From Burkholderiales bacterium (GTDB lineage Bacteria; Pseudomonadota; Gammaproteobacteria; Burkholderiales; Eutrophovitaceae), in assembly GCA_035560005.1 (NCBI GenBank), contig DATMAN010000068.1:62001-126000 (forward strand): a DNA stretch of 64,000 bases, in the 5' to 3' direction. Both the position numbers and the translations under genes were made by a program. Shown one piece after another: positions 41,275 to 50,726 of the stretch. Within the stretch, counting starts at the first letter, position 1; each line of letters opens with the position of its first letter. The notes below the pieces were generated by a model, which did not search any database, was not told the DNA's origin, and saw only the letters and a program-made list of their open reading frames with translations.

Positions 41275-42210
41275 GTGCGTACTCTGATCTGCGGCTCCGT
41301 GGCCTACGACACCATCATGGTGTTCCACGATCGCTTCCGCAACCACATCCTTCCTGACCAGATTCATATCCTGAACGTGTCGTTCCTTGTTCCGGACATG
41401 CGCCGCGAATTCGGCGGCTGCGCGGGCAATATCGCCTACACCCTGAAGATGCTGGGCGGCGATCCGCTGGTCATGGCCACCGTCGGGCAGGACGCCCAGC
41501 CCTACCTCTACCGCCTGGAAAAACTGCGCCTGTCGCAGGCCCACTTGCGGCAGGTCGACGACACGTATACCGCGCAGGCCTTCATCACCACCGATCTGGA
41601 CGACAACCAGATCACCGCGTTTCATCCGGGCGCGATGAACCATTCCCATCTGAACCATGTGTACGACGCCCGGGACGTCGGACTGGGCATCGTCGCACCC
41701 GACGGGCGCGAAGGCATGTTGCAGCACGCGCGCGAGTTCCACGACGCGGGCATTGCGTTCGTTTTCGATCCGGGCCAGGGGTTGCCGATGTTCGGCAAGG
41801 AAGAATTGCTCGAATTCGTGGACCGGGCGGATTTCGTGGCAACCAACGACTACGAAGCGAAGCTGCTGCAGGAGCGTACCGGTCAGAGCGTCGAGGCCCT
41901 GGCCAGGAAGGTCAAAGCCTTCGTCGTCACCCAGGGCGCCCACGGCTCGCTCATTCTGGCTGGCGGCCGGGAGTTTCGCATCCCCGCGGTAAAGCCCACC
42001 CGTGTGGTGGACCCGACCGGCTGCGGCGACGCCTACCGCGCCGGCCTTCTCTACGGAATCGCCAACGACCTGGATTGGCCCACAACCGGACGGCTTGCCT
42101 CGCTGCTCGGATCGATGAAGATCGCGCAGCGCGGCGCGCAGAACCATCAGTTCACCCCGGAAGAAGTCGCCGCGCGCTATCGCGAAGCGTTCGGCGCGGC
42201 ACCCTGGTAG
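41275..42210 (+). CDS. PfkB-family carbohydrate/nucleoside kinase
   Basis: 311-residue ribokinase-fold enzyme. It starts with LICGSVAYDTIMVF, has a substrate-lid GGCAGNIAYTLKMLGG segment and the family C-terminal signature DPTGCGDAYRAGLLYG with the catalytic aspartate. Closest in feel to adenosine-kinase-like members of betaproteobacteria, but the substrate cannot be set from sequence alone. The GTG start is 15 bases after rlpA. Confidence 0.87.
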   Translation: MRTLICGSVAYDTIMVFHDRFRNHILPDQIHILNVSFLVPDMRREFGGCAGNIAYTLKMLGGDPLVMATVGQDAQPYLYRLEKLRLSQAHLRQVDDTYTAQAFITTDLDDNQITAFHPGAMNHSHLNHVYDARDVGLGIVAPDGREGMLQHAREFHDAGIAFVFDPGQGLPMFGKEELLEFVDRADFVATNDYEAKLLQERTGQSVEALARKVKAFVVTQGAHGSLILAGGREFRIPAVKPTRVVDPTGCGDAYRAGLLYGIANDLDWPTTGRLASLLGSMKIAQRGAQNHQFTPEEVAARYREAFGAAPW

Positions 42211-42296
42211 TCGGCCTCCCGCTTTTCGAATGCCCGCGCTCACCATTGTCCAGCAGCGAACCCAAGTCCGACGCCCGCTGCGCTGAGAGGCCGGCA

Positions 42297-43151
42297 GTGG
42301 CCGTTTCTCCACGGCGCGTGATGCGTCTCGTGCGGCTGGTCGCGCAACTGCTCGCCGGGCTGGTCACGGTCGCTTTGCTCTTCCCTTTCTACGGGCGCGA
42401 ACGGCGCTGGCGCGCCGTGCAACGCTGGTCGGCGGGCATCTGCAGGATCGTGGGCCTCGAATTGAGCGTTTCGGGGGAGGTTCCGCGGCCCGCCGGACGT
42501 CCCGTGCTGGTGGTCGCCAATCATGTTTCCTGGCTCGACATCCAGGCGATTCACGCGGTCTGCCCGGTGCGCTTCGTGGCGAAATCGGAAGTGCGCAACT
42601 GGGCTGCCATCGGCTGGCTCTCCGCCCGCACCGGCACCCTGTTCATTCATCGCAGCCGGCACCGCCATGCCGCTCAGATCAATCGTGCCATCCATGAAGC
42701 GTTCGCGGCCGGGGACATGATCGCGGTATTCCCTGAAGGTACGACCACCGACGGCAAGCGGTTGCTGCGCTTTCACACCTCGCTCCTGCAGCCCGCGGTC
42801 GACGAGCAGGCACTCGTGGTCCCGCTCGCGCTGCGCTACGTGGACAGCGCCGGCGCGATCGACCTCACACCGAGCTACGTCGGTGACCGCAACCTCGTCC
42901 AGTCCGTCCTGGCGATCGTGGCCGCACCGCGCTTGCGCGCAGAGTTGCGCTTCTTGCCCGCCATCGAGGCGAAGGGTCGCACCCGGCGCGAACTGGCGCA
43001 GTTCACGCACACCGCCATTGCGACCGCGCTCAAGCTGCACGCCGCGGGCAGCGCACCTGGCAAGCCTTGCGATCCTCCAGCCGCACCGCCGACAGACCGC
43101 GCCCCCACAGGCACCCGCTGTCCAGCGCCAGAAGATTGCGCTCGATCCTGA
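42297..43151 (+). CDS. plsC: 1-acyl-glycerol-3-phosphate acyltransferase (PlsC-like)
   Basis: 284-residue membrane-associated acyltransferase. It has one or two N-terminal hydrophobic helices, the catalytic HX4D motif NHVSWLD near residue 80 and the FPEGTTTDG glycerophosphate-binding motif. It converts lysophosphatidate to phosphatidate or acylates a related lysolipid. GTG 42297 is preferred because GAGAGG lies six bases upstream; ATG 42321 is the alternative. The last 122 bases overlap apaH on the other strand and encode a proline-rich tail that is unlikely to be conserved. Confidence 0.88.
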   Translation: MAVSPRRVMRLVRLVAQLLAGLVTVALLFPFYGRERRWRAVQRWSAGICRIVGLELSVSGEVPRPAGRPVLVVANHVSWLDIQAIHAVCPVRFVAKSEVRNWAAIGWLSARTGTLFIHRSRHRHAAQINRAIHEAFAAGDMIAVFPEGTTTDGKRLLRFHTSLLQPAVDEQALVVPLALRYVDSAGAIDLTPSYVGDRNLVQSVLAIVAAPRLRAELRFLPAIEAKGRTRRELAQFTHTAIATALKLHAAGSAPGKPCDPPAAPPTDRAPTGTRCPAPEDCARS

Positions 43152-43842
43152 GGCCGAGCGCCGACCAGTGGCCGCAGACCACGGTCGCCCCCGCGCTTTT
43201 GCGGCCAGGGACGAGAAACCACGGCAAGTAGCCGGACGGGACTTGCGCCAGCGTCCCCGTGAATGACAGCTCCATGCGCCCGTCGGGCGTGCAGATGCGC
43301 AGCCGCGTCATCGCGTTGATGATGACCCGCAGCCTGTCATGGCCGCCGAGCCGTTCCTCCCAACGGTCGGGTTGGCTGCCGTACATGTGCTGGATCAAGG
43401 CGCGGTAGCGCGGCCCGCGCAGCGCTTCTTCCACTTCCGCCGCAAGCTCGCGCGCGCGCGCCACGTCCCACGCCGGCAGCAGGCCGGCGTGAACCATTAC
43501 CGCATCGCCTTCCACATGCAGCATCGGCCGCGCCCGCAGCCAGGCGAGCAGCTCCTCGCGGTCCGGCGCCGTGAGGATCGCATCGAGTGTATCGCTGGCG
43601 TGGATGCGGCCGAAGCCCTCCGCCACCGCCAAGAGGTGCAGGTCGTGGTTGCCCAGCACGGTGACCGCCCGGTCGCCCAGCGAGCGCACGAAGCGCAGGC
43701 ATTCCAGCGACTGCGGGCCGCGGTTGACCAGGTCGCCGACGAACCACAGACGGTCGCGTGCGCCGTTGAATCCGATTTCGCTCAAGAGCTGTTGCAGGGA
43801 GTCGAAGCAGCCCTGCAGGTCGCCGATTGCGTAGGTGGCCAT
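43030..43842 (-). CDS. apaH: Symmetrical bis(5'-nucleosyl)-tetraphosphatase
   Basis: 270-residue metallophosphoesterase that hydrolyses Ap4A to ADP. The metal-binding blocks are all present: YAIGDLQGCFDSL, VGDLVNRGPQSLECL, VLGNHDLHLL and MVHAGLLPAWD, followed by the CGHWSALG and ALDSGCLWG blocks. The C-terminal end QVRCP is typical, so this gene, not plsC, is conserved in the overlap. Confidence 0.96.
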   Translation of the reverse strand: MATYAIGDLQGCFDSLQQLLSEIGFNGARDRLWFVGDLVNRGPQSLECLRFVRSLGDRAVTVLGNHDLHLLAVAEGFGRIHASDTLDAILTAPDREELLAWLRARPMLHVEGDAVMVHAGLLPAWDVARARELAAEVEEALRGPRYRALIQHMYGSQPDRWEERLGGHDRLRVIINAMTRLRICTPDGRMELSFTGTLAQVPSGYLPWFLVPGRKSAGATVVCGHWSALGLRIERNLLALDSGCLWGRGLSAVRLEDRKACQVRCPRRAA

Positions 43843-43874
43843 GCCGAGATTTCACCTCGGACGCACCTCGTAGA

Positions 43875-43955
43875 GAACCGCAAGACCAGAAACCGGATTC
43901 TTGATCTTGTCTCTGCTGGTGGTCTTGGTGCGCTGGTGGTTCGCTGTTCTTGTGT
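43875..43955. repeat. Short-period GGTGGTCTTGGTG-type intergenic repeat
   Basis: The spacer between the cytochrome gene and apaH contains GCTGGTGGT twice (43915-43923 and 43932-43940) within a run of related CTTGGTG/CTTGATC units. It encodes nothing recognisable. It resembles degenerate short-period elements found in intergenic DNA. Confidence 0.55.
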
Positions 43956-43969
43956 AGTGGGGTCTGCGA

Positions 43970-43995
43970 GAAAAGCGTGGCGAGCCGCGCTTTTC
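43970..43995 (-). terminator. Hairpin terminator downstream of the cytochrome gene
   Basis: GAAAAGCG (43970-43977) and CGCTTTTC (43988-43995) form an eight-pair stem 18 bases past the cytochrome stop on the minus strand. The T-run lies within the stem, so it is at most a weak intrinsic terminator. Confidence 0.55.
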
Positions 43996-44012
43996 GTTGG
44001 CTGCCGGTCGCG

Positions 44013-44555
44013 CTATTTCGACCTGGCCACCATGTAGTCGACCGCGGCTTTGATGTCGGCATCCGGCGTGGACATCGCACCGCCCTTCGGTGGCATCATG
44101 CGGATGCCCTGGATGGCGTGCTCATGCAGGGTGCCGATGCCTTGCGCGATGCGCGGCTTCCACGCGGCCTGGTCGCCGAGCTTGGGTGCGCCGGCCACAC
44201 CGGTTGCGTGACAAGCTTGGCAAGCCGCCCTGTAGACCTGCTCGCCGCGATTCGCACCGGTCTGCGGCGCGGGCGCCGCGACCGTGGGCGCGGGTTGCGC
44301 CGCAGCCGCGCCCGGAGACGGGGCCGTGGCGACTGCGGCGCCAATTACCACCTCGCCGACCGGCTTCAAGCGCTGTGCCACCGCCTCCTCGCTCATGGCC
44401 GGAGCGTCGGCATCGACTTTCAATCCCCCGGTAATCAGCTCGATCAGCAGCACGATGCCCACGACGGGAGCCAGGAATCCCGCGAGCACGACCGCCGCCA
44501 GTTGCTTCGGGGTCTTGATGAAGGAGGCGTGTTCTTCGATGTGCGGGTCTGCCAT
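44013..44555 (-). CDS. Cytochrome c5-like protein
   Basis: 180-residue membrane-anchored c-type cytochrome. A cytoplasmic start (MADPHIEEHASFIKTPKQL) is followed by a membrane helix at about 19-42, an Ala/Pro-rich linker to about residue 100 and one heme site, CQACH. A methionine in GIRMMPPKGG is the likely sixth ligand. It probably carries electrons between the bc1 complex and a terminal oxidase. The MADPH start is preferred over an ATG three codons upstream by similarity to the family N-terminus. Confidence 0.9.
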   Translation of the reverse strand: MADPHIEEHASFIKTPKQLAAVVLAGFLAPVVGIVLLIELITGGLKVDADAPAMSEEAVAQRLKPVGEVVIGAAVATAPSPGAAAAQPAPTVAAPAPQTGANRGEQVYRAACQACHATGVAGAPKLGDQAAWKPRIAQGIGTLHEHAIQGIRMMPPKGGAMSTPDADIKAAVDYMVARSK

Positions 44556-44596
44556 GCGCGGCATCGCTTGCGGACAGCGTTGAAAAAAACCGCGCG

Positions 44597-44625
44597 ATTA
44601 TAGGCGAGATCGTGCGCAGCGGAAA
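44597..44625 (-). promoter_or_regulatory. Promoter of the cytochrome c5-like gene
   Basis: On the minus strand a perfect TATAAT (44602-44597) is preceded at 17 bases by TTTCCG (44625-44620), a poor -35. The predicted start near 44590 leaves a 35-base leader. Confidence 0.55.
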
Positions 44626-44633
44626 GCGAAACG

Positions 44634-44662
44634 TAGACCGAACAAGCGTTTACGGTTATCCT
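44634..44662 (+). promoter_or_regulatory. Promoter of tRNA-Arg, with inverted repeat
   Basis: TAGACC (44634-44639) and TATCCT (44657-44662) are 17 bases apart and predict a start a few bases before the tRNA. GCGTTTA (44646-44652) and TAAACGC (44662-44668) form a perfect inverted repeat across the -10 box. Confidence 0.45.
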
Positions 44663-44672
44663 AAACGCCCTC

Positions 44673-44749
44673 GCGCCCGTAGCTCAGTTGGATAGAGTAC
44701 TGCCCTCCGAAGGCAGGGGTCGGACGTTCGAATCGTCTCGGGCGCGCCA
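44673..44749 (+). tRNA. tRNA-Arg (anticodon CCG)
   Basis: The acceptor stem GCGCCCG pairs with CGGGCGC. The D arm contains AGCTCAGTTGGATAGAGT. The anticodon arm is CTGCC-CTCCGAA-GGCAG, giving anticodon CCG for codon CGG. The T arm contains GTTCGAATC, and the CCA end is encoded (44747-44749). No phage or integrase sequence follows it. Confidence 0.97.
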
Positions 44750-44865
44750 AGTCTTTCGCCGCAAACGGCCTTCTGCGCGCGGCTTGCGGATCTCGGCAAC
44801 GCATTGCTCGAGCGCAATCCCCAGCCTCGCCAGACCGCTGGCGTGATTCGGTTGTTGCGCTGCGA

Positions 44866-44871
44866 TAGAAT
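44866..44871 (+). promoter_or_regulatory. Candidate -10 box of the DUF3683 oxidoreductase gene
   Basis: TAGAAT lies 32 bases before the ATG. The matching -35 region (GTGATT) is weak. Read-through from the tRNA gene is also possible, since no terminator was seen between them. Confidence 0.4.
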
Positions 44872-44902
44872 CGCCGGTCCACAGGTCGCTCGCGCATCGC
44901 TG

Positions 44903-47900
44903 ATGTTTCCTTCCCCTACCTTCGCCGCCGCCGGCGTGCGCCTGCGCGAGATACCGTACAACTACACGTCGTTCTCCGATCGGGAGATCGTGATCCGGCT
45001 GCTCGGCGAGGGGATCTGGAAGCTGCTGGACGAACTGCGCGCGGAGCGCCGCACCGGGCGTTCGGCGCGCATGCTCTACGAGGTGCTGGGCGACATCTGG
45101 GTCGTCCAGCGCAACCCGTATCTGCAAGACGACCTGCTCGCCAACCGGCGCCGCCGCGAGCTGCTGGTGCAGGCCATGCGCCACCGGCTGCGCGAGATCG
45201 AGAAGCGGCGCCTGAACGACGATGCGCGCGTGTCGCGCCTGCTGCAAGCCGCGGCGCGCGCGGTCGAAGCCTTCGATCGCGAGTTCGACGCAATGGCCGC
45301 CATGCGCCGCAAGGCGCTGAGGCGGCTGCGGCGCGTGACCCGGCGCGACAACATCGCCTTCGACGGCCTGGCGCGGGTCTCGCACGTCACCGACGCGACC
45401 GACTGGCGCGTCGAGTACCCGTTTGTGGTGCTCTACCCCGACACCGAAGCCGAGGTCGCCGGGCTGGTCCGGGCCTGCAGCGATCTCGGACTCACGATCA
45501 TTCCCCGCGGCGGCGGGACCGGCTACACCGGCGGCGCGGTGCCGCTCAGCCGTTACTCGGCGGTCATCAACACCGAGAAACTTGACAGGCTCGGGCCGGT
45601 GGAGCGTATGAAGCTGCCCGGCCTCGACCGTGAAGTCGCGACGATTGAATGCGGCGCCGGTGTGGTCACCAAACGGGTCATGGAAGCGGCAGAAGCCGCC
45701 GGGCTGGTGTTCGCGGTCGATCCGACTTCCGCCGACGCCTCCTGCATCGGCGGCAACATCGCGATGAACGCCGGCGGCAAGAAGGCGGTGCTGTGGGGCA
45801 CGGCATTGGACAACCTCGCCGCCTGGAAAATGGTCACGCCACAGGCCGACTGGCTGCTGGTCGAGCGGCTGGACCACAACCTGGGCAAGATCCACGACGC
45901 GCCACTGGCGCGTTTTCGCCTCACGCGCTTCGAGGCCGACGGGCGCACGCCGCGCGGCGCGCCCGAGATCCTGGAGATCCCGGGCCGGAAGTTCAGAAAA
46001 GAGGGACTGGGCAAGGACGTCACCGACAAGTTCCTCGCCGGCCTGCCAGGGGTGCAGAAAGAAGGCTGCGACGGAATCATCACGTCTGCGCGCTTCATCC
46101 TGCATCGCATGCCGGCGCACACCCGCACCGTGTGCCTAGAGTTCTATGGGAGCGTGGCCGAAGCCGTGCCCTCCATCGTCGAGATCAAGGACTATCTCGA
46201 TGGGCGCCCGGGCGGCGCGGTCCTGGCGGGGCTCGAGCACCTGGATGAGCGCTACGTCAAGGCCGTGGGCTACGCGCCCAAGGCCAAGCGCGCAGGCCGC
46301 CCCAAGATGGTGCTGCTCGCCGACATCGTCGGCGACGACCAGAACGCAGTGGGAGAAGCCGCCTCGCGCGTGGTGAGAATCGCCAACGCGCGGCACGGCG
46401 AAGGGTTCGTCGCGGTGAGCCCCGAGGCGCGCAGGAAATTCTGGCTCGACCGCGCGCGTACCGCAGCCATCGCCCGGCACACGAACGCCTTCAAGATCAA
46501 CGAGGACGTCGTCATTCCGCTCGACCGCCTGGCGCAGTATTCTGACGGCATCGAGCGGATCAACATCGAGTTTTCGCTCAAGAACAAGATCCGGCTGATG
46601 GAAGCGCTGGAGGAGTATTTCTGCGGCGATCTGCCGGTGCACGCAGAGCTGGGCAATGTTGCCAAGCCGGAGCTGCTGGGCGGCAGGGTGGAGGCGGCGC
46701 TCGACCTGGTGCGCGCTGCGCGCGGCCGCTGGCAGTGGCTGTTGGAGCATCTCGATTCCGCGTATGAAAGCAAGAACGCAGCGGGAAGCACGAAGGATGA
46801 GGAAAATTCAAGCGCCGCACCCCTTTGTCCTGCGAAAAGCGTGTTCCAGGCGCTGCAGGACCGAACGCTGGTTGTGTCCTGGAAGACCGAAGTGCGCGAG
46901 CCGCTGCTGCAGCTCTTCGACGGCCGCGCGTTCGACCCGATCCGCGCCGGGATCGAGGCGGTGCATCGGAGCGTGCTGAAGAGCCGGATCTTCGTCGCGC
47001 TGCACATGCACGCCGGCGACGGCAACGTGCACACCAACATCCCCGTGAACTCCGACGACTACGCGATGCTGCAGGAAGCCAACCGCGCCGTGAGCCGCAT
47101 CATGGGACTGGCCAAGTCGCTGGGCGGAGTGATCTCGGGCGAGCACGGCATCGGCATCACCAAGCTCGATTATCTCGACCCGGAAGAAGTCACCGCCTTC
47201 CAGCGATACAAGGAGCGAGTGGACCCCGAGGGCCGCTTCAACAAGGGCAAGCTGCTCCGCGGCGCCAACCTCGCCAACGCCTATACGCCGAGCTTCAACC
47301 TGCTGGAGCTGGAAAGCCTGATCCTGGAGCAAAGCGAGATCGGGCGCATTTCCGATTCGATCAAGGACTGTCTGCGTTGTGGCAAGTGCAAGCCGGTGTG
47401 CGCGACCCACGTGCCGCGCGCCAACCTCCTCTACAGCCCGCGCAACAAGATCCTCGCGACGTCGCTGCTGATCGAAGCCTTCCTTTATGAGGAGCAGACT
47501 CGGCGCGGCATCAGCCTGCGGCACTTCGACGAGTTCGGCGACGTGGCCGATCACTGCACGGTCTGCCACAAGTGCCTCAATCCCTGTCCGGTCGACATCG
47601 ATTTCGGCGACGTGTCGATCGCGATGCGCAATTTCCTGCGCAAGCAGGGCCGCAAGAAATTCAATCTTGGCACGGCGGCCTCGATGCTTTTTCTCAACGC
47701 GACCGATCCGGCGGCCATCAAGCTGGCGCGCAAGGTGATGATCGAGTGGGGCTACCGGGCGCAACGGCTGGCCTACCGGGCCGCCAGGACCTTTCGCCTG
47801 ACGCAGGAGCAGGTGCGCCAGCCGCCGGCCACCTTGGGGCGCGCGCCGGTGAGGGCGCAGGTCATCCACTTTATCAACAAGCCGATGCCCGGCGGCTTGC

Positions 47901-48775
47901 CGAAAAGGACCTCCCGAGCGTTGCTCGACATCGAGGACCGTTCGGTCGTTCCGGTCATCCGCAATCCGCGCAAGGTGACCGACGATTCGGAGGCGGTGTT
48001 CTATTTTCCCGGCTGCGGCAGCGAGCGGCTCTTTGGCCAGGTGGGGCTCGCCACCCAGGCACTGCTGTTCGACATCGGCGCGATCACCGTGCTGCCGCCC
48101 GGGTATCTGTGCTGCGGCTATCCGCAAACCGCCGCCGGAGAAGCCGAAAAGGGCCAGAAGATCATCACCGACAACCGCGTGTTGTTTCATCGGGTGGCGA
48201 ACACGCTCAACTATCTGGACATCCGCACGGTCATCGTCTCCTGCGGGACCTGCCTGGATCAGCTCCAGCACTACGAGTTCGACAAGATCTTTCCCGGCAG
48301 CCGGCTGCTCGACATCCACGAGTACCTGCTGGAGAAGGGGGTGAAGCTCGAGGGCGTGAAGGGCGTGCGCTACATGTACCACGACCCGTGCCACACGCCG
48401 ATGAAGACTTACCAGCCGCTCGGCGTCGTCCGGGAGCTGATGAATTCGGATGTGAAGCCGAGCGAGCGCTGCTGCGGCGAATCCGGAACGCTTGCGCTAT
48501 CGCGGCCGGATATCTCCACGCAAGTGCGTTTCCGCAAGCACGAGGAGCTGCAAAAGGATGTGGCGTCGATCCGCGCCGCAGGTCACGGCGGCGAGGTCAA
48601 GATTCTGACCTCCTGTCCGTCCTGCCTGCAGGGGTTGTGGCGCTATCGGGACGACACAGGGGTCGACGCCGACTACATCGTGGTGGAAATGGCGCGGCAT
48701 CTGCTGGGCGAGAACTGGATGGCCGACTACGTCGCGCGGGCCAACGGCGGTGGAATCGAAAGGGTTCTCTTGTAA
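44903..48775 (+). CDS. DUF3683-type FAD-linked/Fe-S oxidoreductase (D-2-hydroxyacid dehydrogenase-like)
   Basis: 1290-residue multidomain enzyme. An N-terminal DUF3683-like part (to about 170) is followed by an FAD-binding domain with [15 protein letters not shown] near 200. The FAD-oxidase C-terminal domain has [12 protein letters not shown] near 700 and [11 protein letters not shown]. Two 4Fe-4S clusters follow ([11 protein letters not shown] near 823, [12 protein letters not shown] near 885), then paired CCG domains ([36 protein letters not shown]). The plan matches YdiJ-like D-2-hydroxyglutarate/lactate dehydrogenases, so 2-hydroxyacid oxidation into the quinone pool is inferred. A low-complexity linker at about residues 620-650 is unusual. 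ATG 44903 is chosen. Confidence 0.85.
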   Translation: MFPSPTFAAAGVRLREIPYNYTSFSDREIVIRLLGEGIWKLLDELRAERRTGRSARMLYEVLGDIWVVQRNPYLQDDLLANRRRRELLVQAMRHRLREIEKRRLNDDARVSRLLQAAARAVEAFDREFDAMAAMRRKALRRLRRVTRRDNIAFDGLARVSHVTDATDWRVEYPFVVLYPDTEAEVAGLVRACSDLGLTIIPRGGGTGYTGGAVPLSRYSAVINTEKLDRLGPVERMKLPGLDREVATIECGAGVVTKRVMEAAEAAGLVFAVDPTSADASCIGGNIAMNAGGKKAVLWGTALDNLAAWKMVTPQADWLLVERLDHNLGKIHDAPLARFRLTRFEADGRTPRGAPEILEIPGRKFRKEGLGKDVTDKFLAGLPGVQKEGCDGIITSARFILHRMPAHTRTVCLEFYGSVAEAVPSIVEIKDYLDGRPGGAVLAGLEHLDERYVKAVGYAPKAKRAGRPKMVLLADIVGDDQNAVGEAASRVVRIANARHGEGFVAVSPEARRKFWLDRARTAAIARHTNAFKINEDVVIPLDRLAQYSDGIERINIEFSLKNKIRLMEALEEYFCGDLPVHAELGNVAKPELLGGRVEAALDLVRAARGRWQWLLEHLDSAYESKNAAGSTKDEENSSAAPLCPAKSVFQALQDRTLVVSWKTEVREPLLQLFDGRAFDPIRAGIEAVHRSVLKSRIFVALHMHAGDGNVHTNIPVNSDDYAMLQEANRAVSRIMGLAKSLGGVISGEHGIGITKLDYLDPEEVTAFQRYKERVDPEGRFNKGKLLRGANLANAYTPSFNLLELESLILEQSEIGRISDSIKDCLRCGKCKPVCATHVPRANLLYSPRNKILATSLLIEAFLYEEQTRRGISLRHFDEFGDVADHCTVCHKCLNPCPVDIDFGDVSIAMRNFLRKQGRKKFNLGTAASMLFLNATDPAAIKLARKVMIEWGYRAQRLAYRAARTFRLTQEQVRQPPATLGRAPVRAQVIHFINKPMPGGLPKRTSRALLDIEDRSVVPVIRNPRKVTDDSEAVFYFPGCGSERLFGQVGLATQALLFDIGAITVLPPGYLCCGYPQTAAGEAEKGQKIITDNRVLFHRVANTLNYLDIRTVIVSCGTCLDQLQHYEFDKIFPGSRLLDIHEYLLEKGVKLEGVKGVRYMYHDPCHTPMKTYQPLGVVRELMNSDVKPSERCCGESGTLALSRPDISTQVRFRKHEELQKDVASIRAAGHGGEVKILTSCPSCLQGLWRYRDDTGVDADYIVVEMARHLLGENWMADYVARANGGGIERVLL

Positions 48776-48804
48776 GGCGCCGATCGGTGGTTAAGTGAGT
48801 GACA

Positions 48805-48877
48805 GGGTGATTGGGTAATCGGGACTGGTTGACTGGGTGAGTAAGAGCGGTTCGATCACTTGGTCAGCCAATCACCC
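48805..48877. repeat. Intergenic short-period repeat with 10-bp inverted ends
   Basis: GGGTGATTGG (48805-48814) recurs inverted as CCAATCACCC (48868-48877). Between them are degenerate eight-base units such as GGTGATTG, GGTAATCG and TGACTGGG. The element fills most of the 130-base gap between the oxidoreductase and HIT genes and could fold as an imperfect hairpin. Confidence 0.55.
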
Positions 48878-48905
48878 GCACCCGACGCTTCGCACTGCAT
48901 CCAGA

Positions 48906-49343
48906 ATGCCCAGCACCACTCCCGGCTCCTCCGCTTGCTTCTTCTGCCAACAACCCGGCGGCAACGTGCTTTGGCGGGACGACTTCTGCCGCGTCGTGGT
49001 CGCCGGCGATGCGGACCACCCCGGGATCTGCCGCGTGGTGCTGAACGCGCACATCCGGGAAATGACCGACCTGCCGCTCGCGCAGCGCGAGCGTCTGATG
49101 CGCGTGGTGTGGGCGGTGGAGCACGCGCTGCGCGACGCGCTGCGGCCGCACAAGATCAATCTCGCGAGCTTGGGCAACCAGGTTCCCCACCTGCACTGGC
49201 ACGTCATCCCGCGGTTCATCGACGATCCGCATTTTCCCAACCCCGTCTGGGGTTCGAGGACCGGCGGGCGGCGGCGACCGCTGCCGCTCTCTTTCCAGGA
49301 CACCTTGAAGCGCGCGCTCGAAGCCAATCCGGAGGAAGGTTAG
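48906..49343 (+). CDS. HIT-family nucleotide hydrolase/transferase
   Basis: 145-residue histidine-triad protein. The triad is in PHLHWHVIPR near residue 97, preceded by LNAHIREMTDLPLAQR and by an N-terminal CFFCQQPGG pair of cysteines that could bind zinc. HIT proteins hydrolyse AMP-lysine or dinucleotide polyphosphates. ATG 48906 is chosen; upstream in-frame sequence is repeat DNA. The last four bases overlap phoR on the other strand. Confidence 0.9.
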   Translation: MPSTTPGSSACFFCQQPGGNVLWRDDFCRVVVAGDADHPGICRVVLNAHIREMTDLPLAQRERLMRVVWAVEHALRDALRPHKINLASLGNQVPHLHWHVIPRFIDDPHFPNPVWGSRTGGRRRPLPLSFQDTLKRALEANPEEG

Positions 49344-50674
49344 GCGCGTACCGTAGCGGGTGCCGGAGCCTTCTTCGGCAGCAGCTTGCGCGTGTCGGGG
49401 AAGACCACCGAGAACGTGCTGCCTTTGCCCGGGGTGCTTTCGATCTGCAGGGTGGCCTGGTGGCGCATCAGCACGTGCTTGACGATGGCGAGCCCCAACC
49501 CCGTGCCTCCAGTCTCGCGCGAGCGACTCTTGTCCACGCGGTAGAAGCGCTCGGTCAGGCGGTCGATATGCCGGCGTTCGATGCCGATGCCCGTGTCCTG
49601 CACGCTGAAGACGGGTGCGTCGCCCTTGCGCTCCCAGCGCAAGTCGATCTCGCCGTCCTCCGGTGTGTAGCGCACGGCGTTGCTGACCAGATTGCCGAAC
49701 GCGCTGCGCAGCTCCTCGGTATTGCCGCGGATCCAGTCCTGCGCTTCGATCCGCAAGCGGATGCGGTGGCGTCCGGCGGACAGCGCGAGGGCGTCCTGGT
49801 AGAGCGATTTCAGCAGCTCGGGCACGTCGACGTCTTCCTCGCGCAGAGGATTCTGTGCGCTTTCCAGGCGCGATAGGGTCAGCAGATCCTCCACCAGCCG
49901 GTTCATGCGCCGGGTCTGCTGGGTCATGAGCTCGATGGAACGCCGGGCCATTTCCGGATCGGCGTCCAGCGTGTTCTCCAGCGTCTCGAGGAAACCGTGC
50001 ACCACGGTGAGCGGCGTGCGCAGCTCGTGGGAGACGTTGGCGATGAAATCGCGCCGGGTCGTCTCCAGCTTCTCCCAGCGCGTGACATCGCGCCCCAATA
50101 TGAGCTTCTGCCGGTCCCCGTAGGGCACCAATTGCAGGGAGAGTATTCGGTCGGAGTCGTCGGTGGACATCCTCAGCGTCAGCGGCTCGCTGATCTGGCC
50201 GGCGGCCAGATAGTCGGAGAACTGGGGTTGGCGAACGATATAGGTGATCTGCTGGCCGAGGTCGCGCCGGGCTTTCAGTCCGAGATATTCCTGCGCCTTG
50301 GGATTGCACCACTGGATGCGGTCGTTCTCGTCGAGCAGGACCACGGCTTCGGGAAGGGCCGCCGCGGCGAGCTGAAAGCGCGACAAGGCCTCCGTCAGCC
50401 GCGCTTCGCTCAGCTTCTGGCGCTTGAGCATGCGCAGGACCAGCGAGAAGACGTGCTCCCAGGCACCGGATCCCGCCGGCACGTTCTCCCTGTTCGGGTC
50501 GCGCAGCCACCGATACAGGATCGACAGGTTGCGCACGTGATGCAGCGCCAGTCCGAGCAGCAGTACGCCCAGGATCGACAGCGCGGCGGTGTGGCCAAGG
50601 AACGGCCAGGACAGCAACGCGCCCACGCAGATCAGAACGACGGTGGAAAGGGGTCGTCCCCAGAACTGCTTCAA
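49340..50674 (-). CDS. phoR: Phosphate-regulon sensor histidine kinase PhoR
   Basis: 444-residue membrane kinase. Two hydrophobic segments lie within residues 8-45, then a linker, a PAS domain (LPEAVVLLDENDRIQWCNPKA), the H-box FIANVSHELRTPLT, N-box NLVSNAVRYTP and G-boxes DTGIGIE and GGTGLGLAIVKH. It phosphorylates PhoB when phosphate is scarce. A TTG at 50674 behind GGGGGCGG is the best start because it gives the family length; an ATG at 50797 would overlap phoB by 71 bases in another frame. The gap to phoB is 52 bases. Confidence 0.92.
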   Translation of the reverse strand: MKQFWGRPLSTVVLICVGALLSWPFLGHTAALSILGVLLLGLALHHVRNLSILYRWLRDPNRENVPAGSGAWEHVFSLVLRMLKRQKLSEARLTEALSRFQLAAAALPEAVVLLDENDRIQWCNPKAQEYLGLKARRDLGQQITYIVRQPQFSDYLAAGQISEPLTLRMSTDDSDRILSLQLVPYGDRQKLILGRDVTRWEKLETTRRDFIANVSHELRTPLTVVHGFLETLENTLDADPEMARRSIELMTQQTRRMNRLVEDLLTLSRLESAQNPLREEDVDVPELLKSLYQDALALSAGRHRIRLRIEAQDWIRGNTEELRSAFGNLVSNAVRYTPEDGEIDLRWERKGDAPVFSVQDTGIGIERRHIDRLTERFYRVDKSRSRETGGTGLGLAIVKHVLMRHQATLQIESTPGKGSTFSVVFPDTRKLLPKKAPAPATVRA

Positions 50675-50726
50675 GTCTTCCGCCCCCTTCGTACGAGGGA
50701 GCCCAATTATCCCACGCGTGGGCCGC

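Noticed and set aside
44673-44749. tRNA-Arg as an integration (att) site
   Set aside because: No integrase, repeated tRNA 3' end or foreign cargo was seen downstream; the next gene is a core oxidoreductase.
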